Source: Meloidogyne chitwoodi
Taxonomy: Eukaryota > Nematoda > Chromadorea > Rhabditida > Meloidogynidae
Assembly (NCBI GenBank): GCA_015183035.1
Contig: JACZZP010000016.1
Location: forward strand, 682,001-746,000
DNA: 64,000 nucleotides
Direction: 5' to 3'
The translations under genes were made by a program, and so were the position numbers. Of the stretch, positions 13,060 through 23,795 are shown in pieces. Each line of letters starts with the position of its first letter. Position 1 is the first letter of the stretch. The notes beneath the pieces are model-generated. The model ran no database searches. It had not been told where the DNA came from and was given only the letters and a program-made list of their open reading frames with translations.

Positions 13060-15349
13060 AATTGGAAATTTAATTAAATTAAATAATATATCATTTCTAT
13101 CGGGTTTTTATATTAAAATTAAGAAGATTAAATATATAGACTTTTTTATTTATATAAATTTTATTTTTTTATTTAATAAATAAATATTTAAAATTATAAA
13201 TTTGAGGATATATAAGTATCAAATAAATTTAATAAATATTTATATTGTAAATTATTTTTTCATAAATTCAAAATTAAATAAAAAATTAATTAAATTTTAA
13301 ATATTTAATAAAAATATTTAAGAATATATAAATTATTTTATTTATTTATTAATTTTTAAGTGCACGTAACCCATCCTATCCTCTCTTGACTTTAATTTTT
13401 GCCACATCAAGTATTTCGAAATTTATTTTAAATTTTTTGTTTAAGTGAATGGTAGAGGAGAGAAGAATGAATGAGGATAGTCAAGAAAAAAAATTTTTTA
13501 AATGAGGAAGGATAGGTTAGGCAACAATTTAAATTTTTATTAAGGAAAGATGGAGAAGAGATAAATGTTTATTTCTTAAATCTGCCTTTTATTTTTTTAT
13601 ATTAAAATAATTTTTTAAATGCTAAATTATTTATTTTAAAGTTTTTTAAAAATTTTATTATTTTATATTTAATCAAAGTTAAAGACAATTAAAAAAGAAA
13701 GTCCGTTACGCGTTCAGAATTTTAATAAGAATTCTCTCAATAAACATTATAAAAATAATTTAAAATTATATATTTAATTTAAATTTCTTAAATTATATTT
13801 ATATATGTTGAGTTATTTTATTTTAAATAATAAATTTAATTTTTTAAATTAATTTTTTAATATTTAAAATGTTTTATTTAATAAATTAAATAAATATAAA
13901 ATATAATTTCCACGTGTTTGCCTTTTTTGTATTTTTTAAAACTTGAAACTTATTTTTATTTACGTAACAAATTTATTTAATTATTTATTAAGTTGTAAAA
14001 ATAAATAATTTTTTGAAAAAATTTATCTACCAAAAATAAATAATAAAAAAATTATTTTTATTTTTTAAATAAATTTTTATTTATTTTAAAATTTTTTAAT
14101 AAATATTTAGTAAATTAAATGATTACCCGTTCAAATTCTTTTATAATTTTTTCCACTAAAAATCCTTTAACAATTAATATATTATTTCGAAAATTATTAA
14201 AAATTATAATTTATTTATTTGTATTACTTTTACATTTATTTTATTTATTTATACTTTTGGTTATACAAATTTTGAAGAAATTTATAAAATTGGAAAAAAT
14301 GACAAATTTATTCAAGTAATTTTATTTTAAAATATTATTAAATTAATTTTAATTTAATAGAAATCCTTAAATGAAACAGAAACAATTATTATTATTATTA
14401 CTCCTACTTATAAAAGATTAGAACGTTTAGCAGAGATGACTAGGTTTTAATTTATTTTTTAAAATTAAAATAAATTTATTTTAGACTTTCACAAACATTA
14501 ATGCATTTAAATAATATTAGATGGTTAATTTTAATATTTAATAATTTATTTTTTAAATTTATTAAAATAAAGGATAGTTATTGAAGATGGAATTAAAACA
14601 ATTCCAGCTGTTGAAAGAATTCTTTCAAGATCAGGGATTGATTATACTTATTTTGCTACAACAACTAAAGAAGGTTTTCCTCTAAGAGGATGGTCTCAGA
14701 GAAATGAAGCATTAAAACTTATTAGAAATAATTATAAAAATTATGAAAATAATGCTGTAATTTATTTTGCTGATGATGATAATACTTATGATATTAGATT
14801 ATTTAATAATTATATTCGTAAAGTAGAAACAATTGGTGTTTGGGCTGTTGGTTTGTTAATTTAATTAATTTATTTATTTATTTAAATTAAAATTGTTAAA
14901 AATTAAGGACTAGTTGGAGCGGCCTTAGTTGAAGCACCATATGTTGAAAATGGAATAGTGAAAGGTTGGAATGTTCTAGTTATGAAGGAAAGAAATTTTG
15001 CGGTAGACATGGCTGGATTTGCTGTTAAGTATGTTTTAAACTTAATTAAAAAAATATAATTTTTTAATTAAAGTTTACAACTTATTTTACGAAGCGATGC
15101 AGCTTTTCATCGTTTTTGTCGTACTTTTGCGCCAGAATCGTGTTTTCTTGTTCAATTGGGTATTCCCTTAGAAATGTTACAACCTTTTGGATGGAATGAT
15201 TTTCCTAAAGAATTGTTTGTTTGGCATACAAAATCAATTAAAGATTATCCAGATAATGTAAAATATATTTAATTTAAATAATAATAATTAATTTTAAGGG
15301 AAGTAATTATGGTTATATTACAGAGGAAAAAAATAATAAAAAAGAATAA
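13060..15349. repeat. Tandem duplication unit A (contains glucuronyltransferase copy A)
   Basis: The gene, about 750 nt upstream of it and further flank are repeated at 15370-17913. Matching landmarks are the blocks at 13380-13480 and 16100-16220 (both with CTTTAATTTTTGCCACATCA) and the flank blocks near 13210-13290 and 15640-15720. The two start codons are 2507 nt apart. Confidence 0.8.
14119..15349 (+). pseudogene. Beta-1,3-glucuronyltransferase (GlcAT/B3GAT family), copy A, frameshifted in exon 1
   Basis: Exons 14119..14315, 14361..14443, 14485..14523, 14573..14850, 14908..15028, 15074..15257, 15299..15349. Exons 2-7 encode an intact GT43 catalytic domain: TPTYKR entry strand, [17 protein letters not shown] metal/UDP site, DMAGFAVN, the PESC motif holding the expected catalytic Glu, and FVWHT. 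This family adds glucuronic acid to galactose, as in the proteoglycan linker, in the Golgi lumen. Exon 1 encodes the cytosolic tail and membrane anchor but is 197 nt, against 198 nt in copy B. One base is missing near 14210, and normal splicing then meets a stop three codons into exon 2. A cryptic GTATTA donor at 14221 would restore frame but remove half the anchor. Probably a young pseudogene; sequencing error is the alternative. Confidence 0.75.
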
Positions 15350-15774
15350 AAAGAAGATTTAAAAAAATATGAATTTAATAAATTAAATAATATATAATGT
15401 CTGCCCGCTTCTTATATTAAGTAAAAATGAGCTTAAACTGTTAAATATTGAGACTTATTTAATTATAAAGTTTATTTCTTGTTTTCTCAAAACGTTCGCC
15501 AAGAAAGAAACATTCGAAAAATGTGTTTAAGGAATAATTTAAATATACCTACTATGATGATAGCTAAGAAAGAGCAAAAAATAATTTACAAACACACGAA
15601 TAATAAAAATATTTTTTAAAAATATCAATTTGACAAGGACATATCAAATAAATTTAATAAAAAATTTTATTGTAAATTATTTTTTTACAGATTCAAAATT
15701 AAATAAAAAAGTTCTATTATTTAATATTTTTAATAAAAATTAAAATATTTTAAGAATATAAAATAAATATATTA

Positions 15775-16074
15775 CCTCAGAAGCCTGGCTCCAAGTACTA
15801 TGACGTCGACAGATATTGAAAGAAGTTTTTCGATTTACAAGAATGTTTTAGCTGAGAATAGAATGAGTTTTGATCATATAAATTTAGAAAAATACGTAAT
15901 ATGCAATTGTGAAAGGCGAAATTAAATTTTATTTTATTTTTTTGCAATAAATATTTATTTTTAAGACATATTTTCGCTATTTTTGATGCATATTTAGTGC
16001 ATATTTTGGCATATTTTTCATATACCTATATGCGCATATTTTGGGATTTTCCGTGCATATTTTGCACAGCCCTA
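15775..16074 (+). mobile_element. hAT transposon relic: transposase C-terminus plus 3' terminus
   Basis: Around 15795-15925 one frame reads TSTDIERSFSIYKN followed by LAENRMSFDHINLEKYV. This is the hAT C-terminal dimerisation motif (S-x-x-x-ERxFS ... N-R-M ... L). A short AT-rich tail with repeated GCATATTTT follows and ends at 16073 in GTGCATATTTTGCACAGCCC, the mirror of a TAGGGCTGTGCA-type hAT terminus. The 5' end and the rest of the transposase are absent. It lies inside duplication unit B and has no counterpart in unit A, so it arrived after or during the duplication. Confidence 0.75.
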
Positions 16075-16625
16075 ATTATTATTAATTAAATGCGCGCCTA
16101 AACAACCCATCCTCTCCTCTCTCTCTATGAAGACTTTAATTTTTGCCACATCAAATATTTCAAAATTTATTTTAAATTTTTTTTTAAGTGAATGGAAGAG
16201 GAGGAAGAGTGAATCAGATAGCCAATAAAATATTTTTTTGGGAAATGAAGAAAAAGTATTTGTGTAAAGCAATAATATATAATTTTTTTATGAAAGAAAG
16301 AGAGGAAATTAAAATTATATTTGTTAATTTTCCTCATATTATTTTTTAAAATTAAGTAATAAAAATTGTTTTCAATGCTGAATTATTTATTTTAAATTTT
16401 ACATAACAATTTATTGTTCCTTATTTAAAACAAACCTCAAGACATAATAAGCATTAAAGGACGGGAAATGCTTCATAAATTTTAATAAGAATTCCCTCTT
16501 CTCTAAGCATTATATTTTATATTGAAAAATATTTTTATTTATTTACATAATAAATTTATTTTAATTTTTTAAATAATTAATTTTTAATTTGTTTTAAATA
16601 AGTAGATAAATATTTAAAAAATTAA

Positions 16626-17913
16626 ATGATTACCCGTTCAAATTCTTTTATTATCTTTTCCTCTAAAAATCCTTTAACAATTAATATATTATTTCGAAAA
16701 TTATTAAAAATTATATTTTTATTTATTTGTATTACTTTTACATTTATTTTATTTATTTATACTTTTGGTTATACAAATTTTGAAGGAATTTATAAAATTG
16801 GAAAAAATGACAAATTTATTCAAGTAATTTTATTTTAAAATATTATTAAATTAATTTTAATTTAATAGAAATCCTTAAATGAAACAGAAACAATTATTAT
16901 TATTATTACTCCTACTTATAAAAGATTAGAACGTTTAGCAGAGATGACTAGGTTTTAATTAATTTTTAAATTTAAATTAATTAATTTTAGACTTTCACAA
17001 ACATTAATGCATATAAAAAATATTAAATGGTTAATTTTAATAAAATAATTATTTCTTTAAATTTATTTTAATAAAGGATAGTTATTGAAGATGGAATTAA
17101 AACAATTCCAGCTGTTGAAAGAATTCTTTCAAGATCAGGGATTGATTATATTTATTTTGCTACAACAACTAAAGAAGGTTTTCCACTAAGAGGATGGTCT
17201 CAGAGAAATGAAGCATTAAAACTTATTAGAAATAATTATAAAAATTATGAAAATAATGCTGTAATTTATTTTTTTAAATTTAATTTATAATAGATTTAGG
17301 TAATTTATTTTGCTGATGATGATAATACTTATGATATTAGATTATTTAATAATTATATTCGTAAAGTAGAAACAATTGGTGTTTGGGCGGTTGGTTTGTT
17401 AATTTAATTAATATAAATTAAAATTGTTAAAAATTAAGGATTAGTTGGCGGGGCCTCAGTTGAAGCACCATATGTTAAAAAAGGGAAAGTAAAAGGTTGG
17501 CATGCTATGGGTCAGATAGAAAGAACGTTTGAGGTAGACATGGCTGGATTTGCTGTTAAGTAAGTTTTAAAATTAATTAAAAAATATATAATTTTTTAAT
17601 TAAAGTTTACAACTTATTTTACGAAGCGATGCAGCTTTTCAACGCTTTTGTCGTAGCTTTGAGCCAGAAACTTGTTTCCTTGTTCAATTGGGTATTCCCT
17701 TAGAAATGTTACAACCTTTTGGTTGTGAGGATGATTTTCCTAAAGAATTGTTTGTTTGGCATACAAAATCAATTAAAGATTATCCAAATAATGTGAATAT
17801 ATTAAATTTAAATAATTAATAATAATTAATTTAAGGGAAGTAATTATGGCTATATTATTGAGGAAAAAATTAATAAAATTGATCGATGGAAAGACAATGA
17901 AGATGAATCATAA
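16626..17913 (+). CDS. Beta-1,3-glucuronyltransferase (GlcAT/B3GAT family), copy B, intact, with an extra intron
   Basis: Model join(16626..16823,16869..16951,16991..17029,17077..17260,17300..17393,17439..17559,17606..17792,17836..17913), 327 aa, close to human GlcAT-I (335 aa). It is a type II Golgi membrane protein: short basic tail, anchor at about residues 26-47 ([19 protein letters not shown]), stem, then the GT43 domain with the DDD site at 174-176, catalytic Glu261 in PETC and VWHT at 290-293. Reaction: transfer of GlcA from UDP-GlcA to a terminal galactose. Relative to copy A it has an additional 39-nt GT-AG intron inside the DDD exon; without its removal an in-frame stop follows. It also has one extra codon (FGCEDDFP against FGWNDFP), a longer acidic tail, and several changes in the acceptor-binding exon (for example [10 protein letters not shown] against VLVMKERNFA). 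Confidence 0.88.
17261..17299 (+). other. Extra 39-nt intron, copy-B specific
   Basis: In copy A the exon reads AATGCT-GTAATTTATTTT-GCTGAT without a break. In copy B 39 nt are added so that GTAATTTATTTT occurs twice. The first copy forms the 5' splice site, the insert ends ATTTAG, and coding resumes at the second copy. Exact removal restores the copy-A frame (A-V-I-Y-F-A-D-D-D). Confidence 0.85.
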
Positions 17914-17958
17914 AATTGGAAAGAAATCTGAAAATTATTAAAAAATAATTTGGTAAAT

Positions 17959-18511
17959 ACCAGTTGATGTCCTACCTGTCCGCAAAGAGAATTCGCTCTT
18001 TTCTTCCCTTCTCTTGCATTTTTGGCGTTAGGAGAAGGGCACGCTTATTTTTCCTCTACACTGTAATATGCATTTTGGCACTTGGAAAGTAACGGATAAA
18101 ATAATTAAAATTAATTAATAATAAAGTGAAGATATATTTATTTTAAAAGTGACCAAAGATTAATAATCAAAGATCCTAAATTTGGGATAACATTTTCAAA
18201 TATATTTCTAGATCAGGTGGATATCAATCTTTTATGGGATTATAATTAAGGGATAAAAACCAGTAAAAGGACAAATATTTAGGTAATTCTGTAATATGTC
18301 TCATCTTTGGACAATTCTGAATCTTAATCTTAAATATATTTTCGCTTTATTATTAATTAATTTTAATTATTTTATCCGTTACTTTCCAAGTGCCAAAAGG
18401 CATATTACAGTGTAGAGGAAAAATAAGCGTGCACTTCTCCTAACGCCAAAAATGCAAGAAAAGGGAAGAAAAGAGCGATTCTCTTTGCGGACAGGTAGGA
18501 CATCAACTGGT
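17959..18511. mobile_element. Long-TIR non-autonomous element (553 bp)
   Basis: Arms of about 185 nt are inverted copies: left 17959-18143 starts ACCAGTTGATGTCCTACCTG, right 18325-18511 ends in the complementary CATCAACTGGT. Arms differ by a few substitutions and single-base indels. There is no coding capacity and no unambiguous target duplication (flanks are AAAT and CAAAT). It sits 45 nt after the stop codon of glucuronyltransferase copy B and may contribute to its 3' UTR. Confidence 0.8.
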
Positions 18512-18736
18512 CAAATAATTTAACTGCTTAAATTATTTTTATAAAAAATTCTAGTCATAAAAGTATTAAAATATTTTTTATATATTATTATATATTGATA
18601 GGAAACTTCTATTTTCTAATTTCAAAACAAAAATTAATCTTTAAAATTTTCTTCTGAGTCAAGTTTATTTTCAAGTTGCAAACTTTTACTATAAAAACCT
18701 TCATTTTCTTCATCCAAATCAGTTTAATATAAAAGG

Positions 18737-18767
18737 ACAAACAAACAAACAAACAAACAGACAAACA
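18737..18767. repeat. (ACAA)n microsatellite
   Basis: About seven consecutive ACAA/AAAC units with one G interruption (ACAGACAAAC). On the minus strand an acidic open stretch at 18634-18720 (DLDEENEGFY...) lies next to it but has an upstream stop and no acceptor, so I do not call it an exon. Confidence 0.8.
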
Positions 18768-18891
18768 TTCTCAATTATATAATTAGATTTCACTGATTAT
18801 TTATTAGAGATCAGAACATTTAAAAGTATTTTAAAAAAAATTAATTATTATTAATTAAATTTTATTTTTAATTAATATTATTTATAAAAAA

Positions 18892-19230
18892 TTAAGAAAG
18901 AATACATTTAAAAATTCTATAAATAGCTGAAATTATTGCAACTATTGTTGAAAGAAATAAAAATCCTATTAAAATCACCGTTCCTGTATTAGCCAAAAAA
19001 TCAGCTTTTGCTTCTTGTTGCTAAAAATAGATTTTTTTAACATAAAAATATCAAAAATGATACTTTTAATTTTAAATTATTTTAAAAAATATTTAGTAAA
19101 TTAAAAACACCTTTGCTTCAAATTCTTCCAATTTTGTAGTATTTAAATTATTTGTTTTATTTAAATTTGTTGTTCCATAAATTATATTTATAAATATTAA
19201 AAAAATAAATATATTTATTTTTAAAAACAT
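18892..19230 (-). CDS. Small secreted or membrane protein with two hydrophobic segments
   Basis: Model complement(join(18892..19020,19111..19230)), 82 aa, one 90-nt intron between codons. Residues 1-18 are a signal peptide or first membrane segment (INIFIFLIFINIIYG). A Thr/Asn-rich stretch with NNLNTTKLEEFEAK follows, then a clear membrane helix at about residues 53-75 (TVILIGFLFLSTIVAIISAI), ending in a short cationic tail (YRIFKCILS). I do not recognise a family. A decayed copy lies about 2.7 kb downstream, on the other side of the BED-finger gene, so the gene has been duplicated locally. Confidence 0.6.
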
Positions 19231-19750
19231 TTTATCTAAAATAATAATAATAAAATTATATTTAATTTATTTTATTAAATAAAGAATAAAAAAATAAATT
19301 TATTAAAAATTTATTTATAATAATAAAATTAAATATTTATATATTTTTTTATTTAATAAAAAATATATTTTTTCATTATTAATTAAATTAGTAACTTACT
19401 AATTATAATAATTTATTAAAAAAAAAAGAAACGTCGAGAAAAGTTTTTGGATATTTTATATTAATCAATTTTATAAAGCAAATAGAGATATAATGCGAAA
19501 AATAATTCAAGCTTTTTATTTTCTTTCGAGGAAATTGTCAAAAATAATTTTTTCATAAAAAGGGTTTTTACAAAGAAATTTTACTAAAATAATAATTTAT
19601 TTTTTTAAATAATTTTTTTTTATTTAATGATCTCTAATAATTAATAAAATTTAATAAAATACTCCTAAATATATATTATTATATTTATTTAAATGAAAAT
19701 TAATTTTTATTTTTCTAAAGGTCGATGTTTTTTGATTTTAATTCATTATT

Positions 19751-21040
19751 TTAAGACTCAGAGTTATTATAATTAATTTCTTCTTCTTCATTATCGTCAG
19801 ATTCAATATCTTCAATATCTTCATCATAAATATCTTCAAGTTTTTTAAATTTATATTTTTTTGTTTTATCCAGACTTTTTTGTATATTTTGTTCACAAGG
19901 CCTTTTATTCTTATTTTTTTCCATTTGATGACTTTCAATCAATTCAGACTTTACTTGTTTAGTTGGAAGAGAAAGCATTCCTTTATTTAATTAAATTTAA
20001 TCGAGACTGAGATTTTGGGAGGAAAATCGAGACTTAGATTAACTACACAGAAAAAATCGAGATCGAGACCAAACAAATAAATAATATTTACATTGCAAAA
20101 CGATTCGTAAATTATACATTAATAATTGACAAATAAATAAAAGTACTTTATTTCGAAAATTATTTAAATTTTTTATGATTTTTTGTTTTATAAAATATAT
20201 TTTAAATGCCGCTATTAGCTATGTGTAGTAAATTAATTAAAATGTACTTTTAATAAAGTAAATAAATTTTGAAATTATTTGATACTATTCTTTAAAAGTT
20301 AGGTAAAGCAAGACCAATAATAATTAAAAAATGGAACAGAGATGGGAAAATCTATTTTTTAATTATTTATACATACCAATAGTAGGTCTAGTGGATTTAT
20401 TGGATTTATTGTTTTGTTCAGCATTAATGAATATTTTGTGTTCATCCTCTAAATGTCTTATTATTGGAGATGTACCAGTCTTAGGAGGATGTTTAATTAT
20501 GAATTTACAATTATCTACATTACACTTTGCTGTTCTTTTATAATATTTTACTTCTTTTGTAAAATAATTCCATACTTTGGAAGGTTTTTCTAAAATTAAA
20601 ATTATTTTTTTTACTATTATGAAATCTATTTTTATTAATTAAAAATAAATTATTTAAATAAATTTATTAAAAAACACTAACGCTCATTAGGTTTTGAAAT
20701 TTGCTTATCTTTTCCGCGATTATTTTTTGTTGTATTATGTTGAAGAGAACTTTCAGGTTCATTATCAAACAAAGTGACATTATAATTTTGAATTTGATTA
20801 TTTGGCTCATGTTGATTTTTAAAATTTAAATTTTCTCCTAAAAAATTATTTTTTATTTAAATATTTATTAATTATTTTACCAGAATTAATTGTTAAATTT
20901 TGAGGTTCAGAAATATGCCATCTTAATTCTTTTAATTCTTTTTCATTTTCTTCATCATCACTTCCCATTTTTATGTATTCAAAAAAAGAGAAGAAAATAA
21001 CAATTTGAAAAAATAAAAAAATAAATTTTGAATAATTCAT
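19751..21040 (-). CDS. BED-type zinc-finger protein with a signal-like N-terminus
   Basis: Model complement(join(19751..19980,20377..20589,20682..20837,20881..21040)), 252 aa; exon phases agree across all three introns. Exon 1 starts with a hydrophobic leader (FIFLFFQIVIFFSFF) and continues MGSDDEENEKELKELRW. Exon 3 encodes a BED finger: SKVWNYFTKE aromatic lead-in, C-N-V-D-N-C pair, then SPIIRHLEDEH with the His pair. BED fingers bind DNA and occur in hAT transposases and host proteins domesticated from them. Exon 4 is basic then acidic: KNKNKRP and KKYKFKK look like nuclear-localisation clusters, and the C-terminus is Asp/Glu-rich. If translation starts at the second Met (residue 25) the protein would be an ordinary nuclear factor. 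With the first Met it would be secreted, as proposed for nuclear-targeted effectors of plant parasites; that is inference. No transposase catalytic or dimerisation region follows. Confidence 0.72.
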
Positions 21041-21654
21041 TTTTTAATAAAAATTTTGACTTGTATAATTATTTAATTTTAAATAAAAATAAATATTTTT
21101 TAGAAAAAATTTAAACTTTTAAATTAAGCAAATGGAAAGTATAAAAAAAATATAAATAAATTAATATTTTAATGTTTAAATTAATAAATATATTAATTTC
21201 TTTGTCGGCAAATACTTAAAATCGCTGCCTATCAAATCACTCTGCTTTATAGCCATTTTAAAATTAAATAAAAATACTAGACTCGTGGCGCGCGTCTAAA
21301 AAAAATAAAAATTAATTTTTTAAAATTAAGAAAAAAATAATTTATAATTTAAATAAAATCAAGTTTATTTTAGGGGAACAATTGAGGATTTTATTTAAAA
21401 ATTCGAATATCATTAGATATTAATTCTTAATAAAGCTGTTTTACAAGTGTTTTTATTTATTTTTATAAATTTAAATAAATTAAATAAAATTAGCAAAAAT
21501 AAATAATAATTTTAATTAATTTAAAAAATATTAATAAAATAAATATATTTATTTTTTTATTAAATTTCACTGATTAGTAGAGATAAGAAATAAAAATATT
21601 AAAAAAAATAAATTATTAATTAATAAATTTTATTTTTAATTAATATTATTCATA
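21041..21654. other. Spacer upstream of the BED-finger gene
   Basis: AT-rich, with a short GC-rich word ACTCGTGGCGCGCG near 21281. No gene seen; probably includes the promoter of the minus-strand BED-finger gene. Confidence 0.4.
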
Positions 21655-21950
21655 AAAAATTTAGAGCGAATACAATTTAAAATTCTATAAATAATTGAAA
21701 TTTATGAATATATTGTTGAAAGAAATAAAAGTCCCCCTAAAATCACCATTCCAGGATTAATCGAAGATTACTACTTTTTGCTAAAATAAAGCATTTTTAA
21801 ATATATAAAATGATACTTTTAATTAATAAATTATTTTAAAAAATTTTTAAATTAACATTTAATAGTTTAAAAATTAAAAACACCTTTGCTTCAAATTCTT
21901 CCAATTTTTTATTATTTAAATTATTTGGGTTAATAATGATGTTTTTAGTT
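21655..21950 (-). pseudogene. Decayed copy of the small two-TM gene
   Basis: The minus strand reproduces both exons of the gene at 18892-19230. An exon 1 tail (NNLNNKKLEEFEAK plus donor) is at 21884-21931, and an exon 2 homologue at 21665-21782 keeps the TATTGTTGAAAGAAATAAAA and AATTCTATAAATA blocks (as read on the plus strand). Exon 2 carries frameshifts and a stop near its start, and the signal-peptide part of exon 1 is missing. Confidence 0.7.
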
Positions 21951-23197
21951 TATTTAAAAGATATTGTCAAAAATAATTTTTTCATTACTTTTTAAAGGAT
22001 TTAATATTAAAATTTTTTTAATATTTTTTTGTCAAATTAAATTTAAAAAAATAAAATTTATTAATTATAAGAGTTATAATAATTTTTTAGAAAAATAATT
22101 TTAAATACTCAACATTAGCTATTTTTTAAAGAATTAATAATTAACAATTTAAAATAAAATAAATTTAATTAAAATTTGAAAAATAAAGAATATAAGTATT
22201 TTAAATTAATTTTAAAATTATTTAGAATAAAAACAAAAAAGAAAATTTATTATAATTATTTTTACTAATATTTTCTCATACGAAAAAGTTTACTTAATAA
22301 GGTTTTTTTAAAAAAATTATTTTATTTAATTTTTAATTAAATTTTATTTTATTTTTTTTTAAATTTAGATTTTTTTAATATTACTCATTTTTAATTTTAA
22401 AAAATTAATTGATCTTTGTATTTATTTTAAAAATTATTATTTCTAAATATAAGGTTATAAACAATAATTTAATTTAATTATACTTTGTAAATAATTTGAA
22501 TTTTTTTTTAAATTCGCCAAATATGTATGTAGGCTACTTTTTGTGCAAAATATTTATATTTTACAAAACAATTTTTTATTTATTTTCTTTAAAATTTTCA
22601 ATGAAAAATAAATAATTACTAATTTATGATTTTTTATTAAAATATTAATTAATTTATGCAATTTATTATTTTTTTATTTTACTAAAGGTTAACAAAAATA
22701 AGTAAATATTTAATAAAAAAAGTTATTAAAGAAAAAAATTTTTATTTTGTGTCCTTCAATTTAAAAATATTTATATTTTTGCAAATTTATAAGTGTCTTT
22801 AATTATAATTTTTAATTTTTTATTATAGTTTATTGTTTGTATTTTTTATGATGTAAAAAAATTAATTTTTAGAATTCCCCGAATTAAAATTGAGTATAAA
22901 ATAATCGAAAATTTGGTGAGATTAAATTAAATATATATTCCAAATTAAATTAATTCTTTAATTTTAATTAAATTTATTATTTTATTTTTATATTTAAATT
23001 AATTAAATAAATATTTAATATTAAATATTTTGCCTTAAAATATTTTAATAAATATAGAGAAAATTTTTTAAATAATAGAAAATATTTTCTTATTTTTTAA
23101 TATTTTGCCCATTAAAATTTAAATTAAAAAATAAAATTTAAAGCTAATTTTTATTAATTTTAAAAATTAAAAATTATTTTAGAAAAATAAAATAAAA
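21951..23197. other. AT-rich spacer, nothing recognisable
   Basis: Long A/T runs without splice-consistent open frames. The final 100 nt presumably contain the promoter of the Gly-rich peptide gene. Confidence 0.5.
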
Positions 23198-23795
23198 ATG
23201 AAATTTTTATTACCATTTTTCCTTTTTGCTTTAATATTAGCATTTACCTATGCAGCAGAAAAAGGAACAGAAAATGAGGAAAAAAAGGAAGAAAAAACAG
23301 AATTGATATTAGCAAAGAAAGAAGAAAAACCTATTAAACCTGAAACAAAGCCAAATTTAATATTTCAATCTAAAACTCCAACAAAACCGTCTGATGGCCC
23401 AATATTTACTGAAAAAACTGGAGATGGAAAAGAGTAAGAGAAATTATAAATTTTATTTTTAATAATTTACAAAAATTATTAAAAAATACTATTTTATTCT
23501 AATAAAAAAATTGAAGAGTGAAAATATATTTTTTGGATTGTTAAAATATTAATGAAAAGCAAAATGAATTTTCTCAAGCAATTATTAAATAATTATTTTC
23601 TGCTTCAAAATACCAAAATTCTAAAAATTTTCTATAAAAATTTATTTAAATTTCAGAGGTCGTCAGAAACGTTGGGGATATGGTGGCTGGGGAGGCTATG
23701 GAGGCTTTGGAGGCTTTGGCGGTGGATGTTGTGGCGGCTGGGGTGGCTATGGTGGCTATGGCGGATATGGTTGGGGATGGGGACGACGACGTTAA
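23198..23795 (+). CDS. Secreted Gly/Tyr/Trp-rich peptide precursor (YGGW/caenacin-like)
   Basis: Model join(23198..23433,23657..23795), 124 aa. The signal peptide is residues 1-19 (LPFFLFALILAFTYA). A Lys/Glu-rich propeptide covers roughly 20-79. Exon 2 opens with GRQKR, a dibasic processing site, and the predicted mature peptide (about 85-124) consists of WGYGGW, GGYGGF, a central GGCCGG and repeated GGYGGY ending GRRR. This layout matches the nlp/cnc epidermal antimicrobial precursors of nematodes, with YGGW-type repeats released by furin-like cleavage. Unlike those it has a two-Cys centre and a long acidic pro-region. The splice position was chosen because it alone keeps the Gly-rich frame. 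It shares the RQKRW junction and two-exon design with the precursor at 43897. Confidence 0.78.

Larger units (their letters stand above)
15370..17913. repeat. Tandem duplication unit B (contains glucuronyltransferase copy B)
   Basis: Second copy of the unit at 13060-15349, interrupted by the hAT relic. Coding exons are nearly identical to unit A; flanks and introns have diverged by many small indels. Confidence 0.8.

Noticed and set aside
18634..18720. Acidic minus-strand stretch resembling a terminal exon (DLDEENEGFY)
   Set aside because: In-frame stop immediately upstream and no AG acceptor; not linkable to the neighbouring small gene.
18737..18767. Possible telomere-like or CRISPR-like repeat
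   Set aside because: Simple tetranucleotide microsatellite; no spacer structure.
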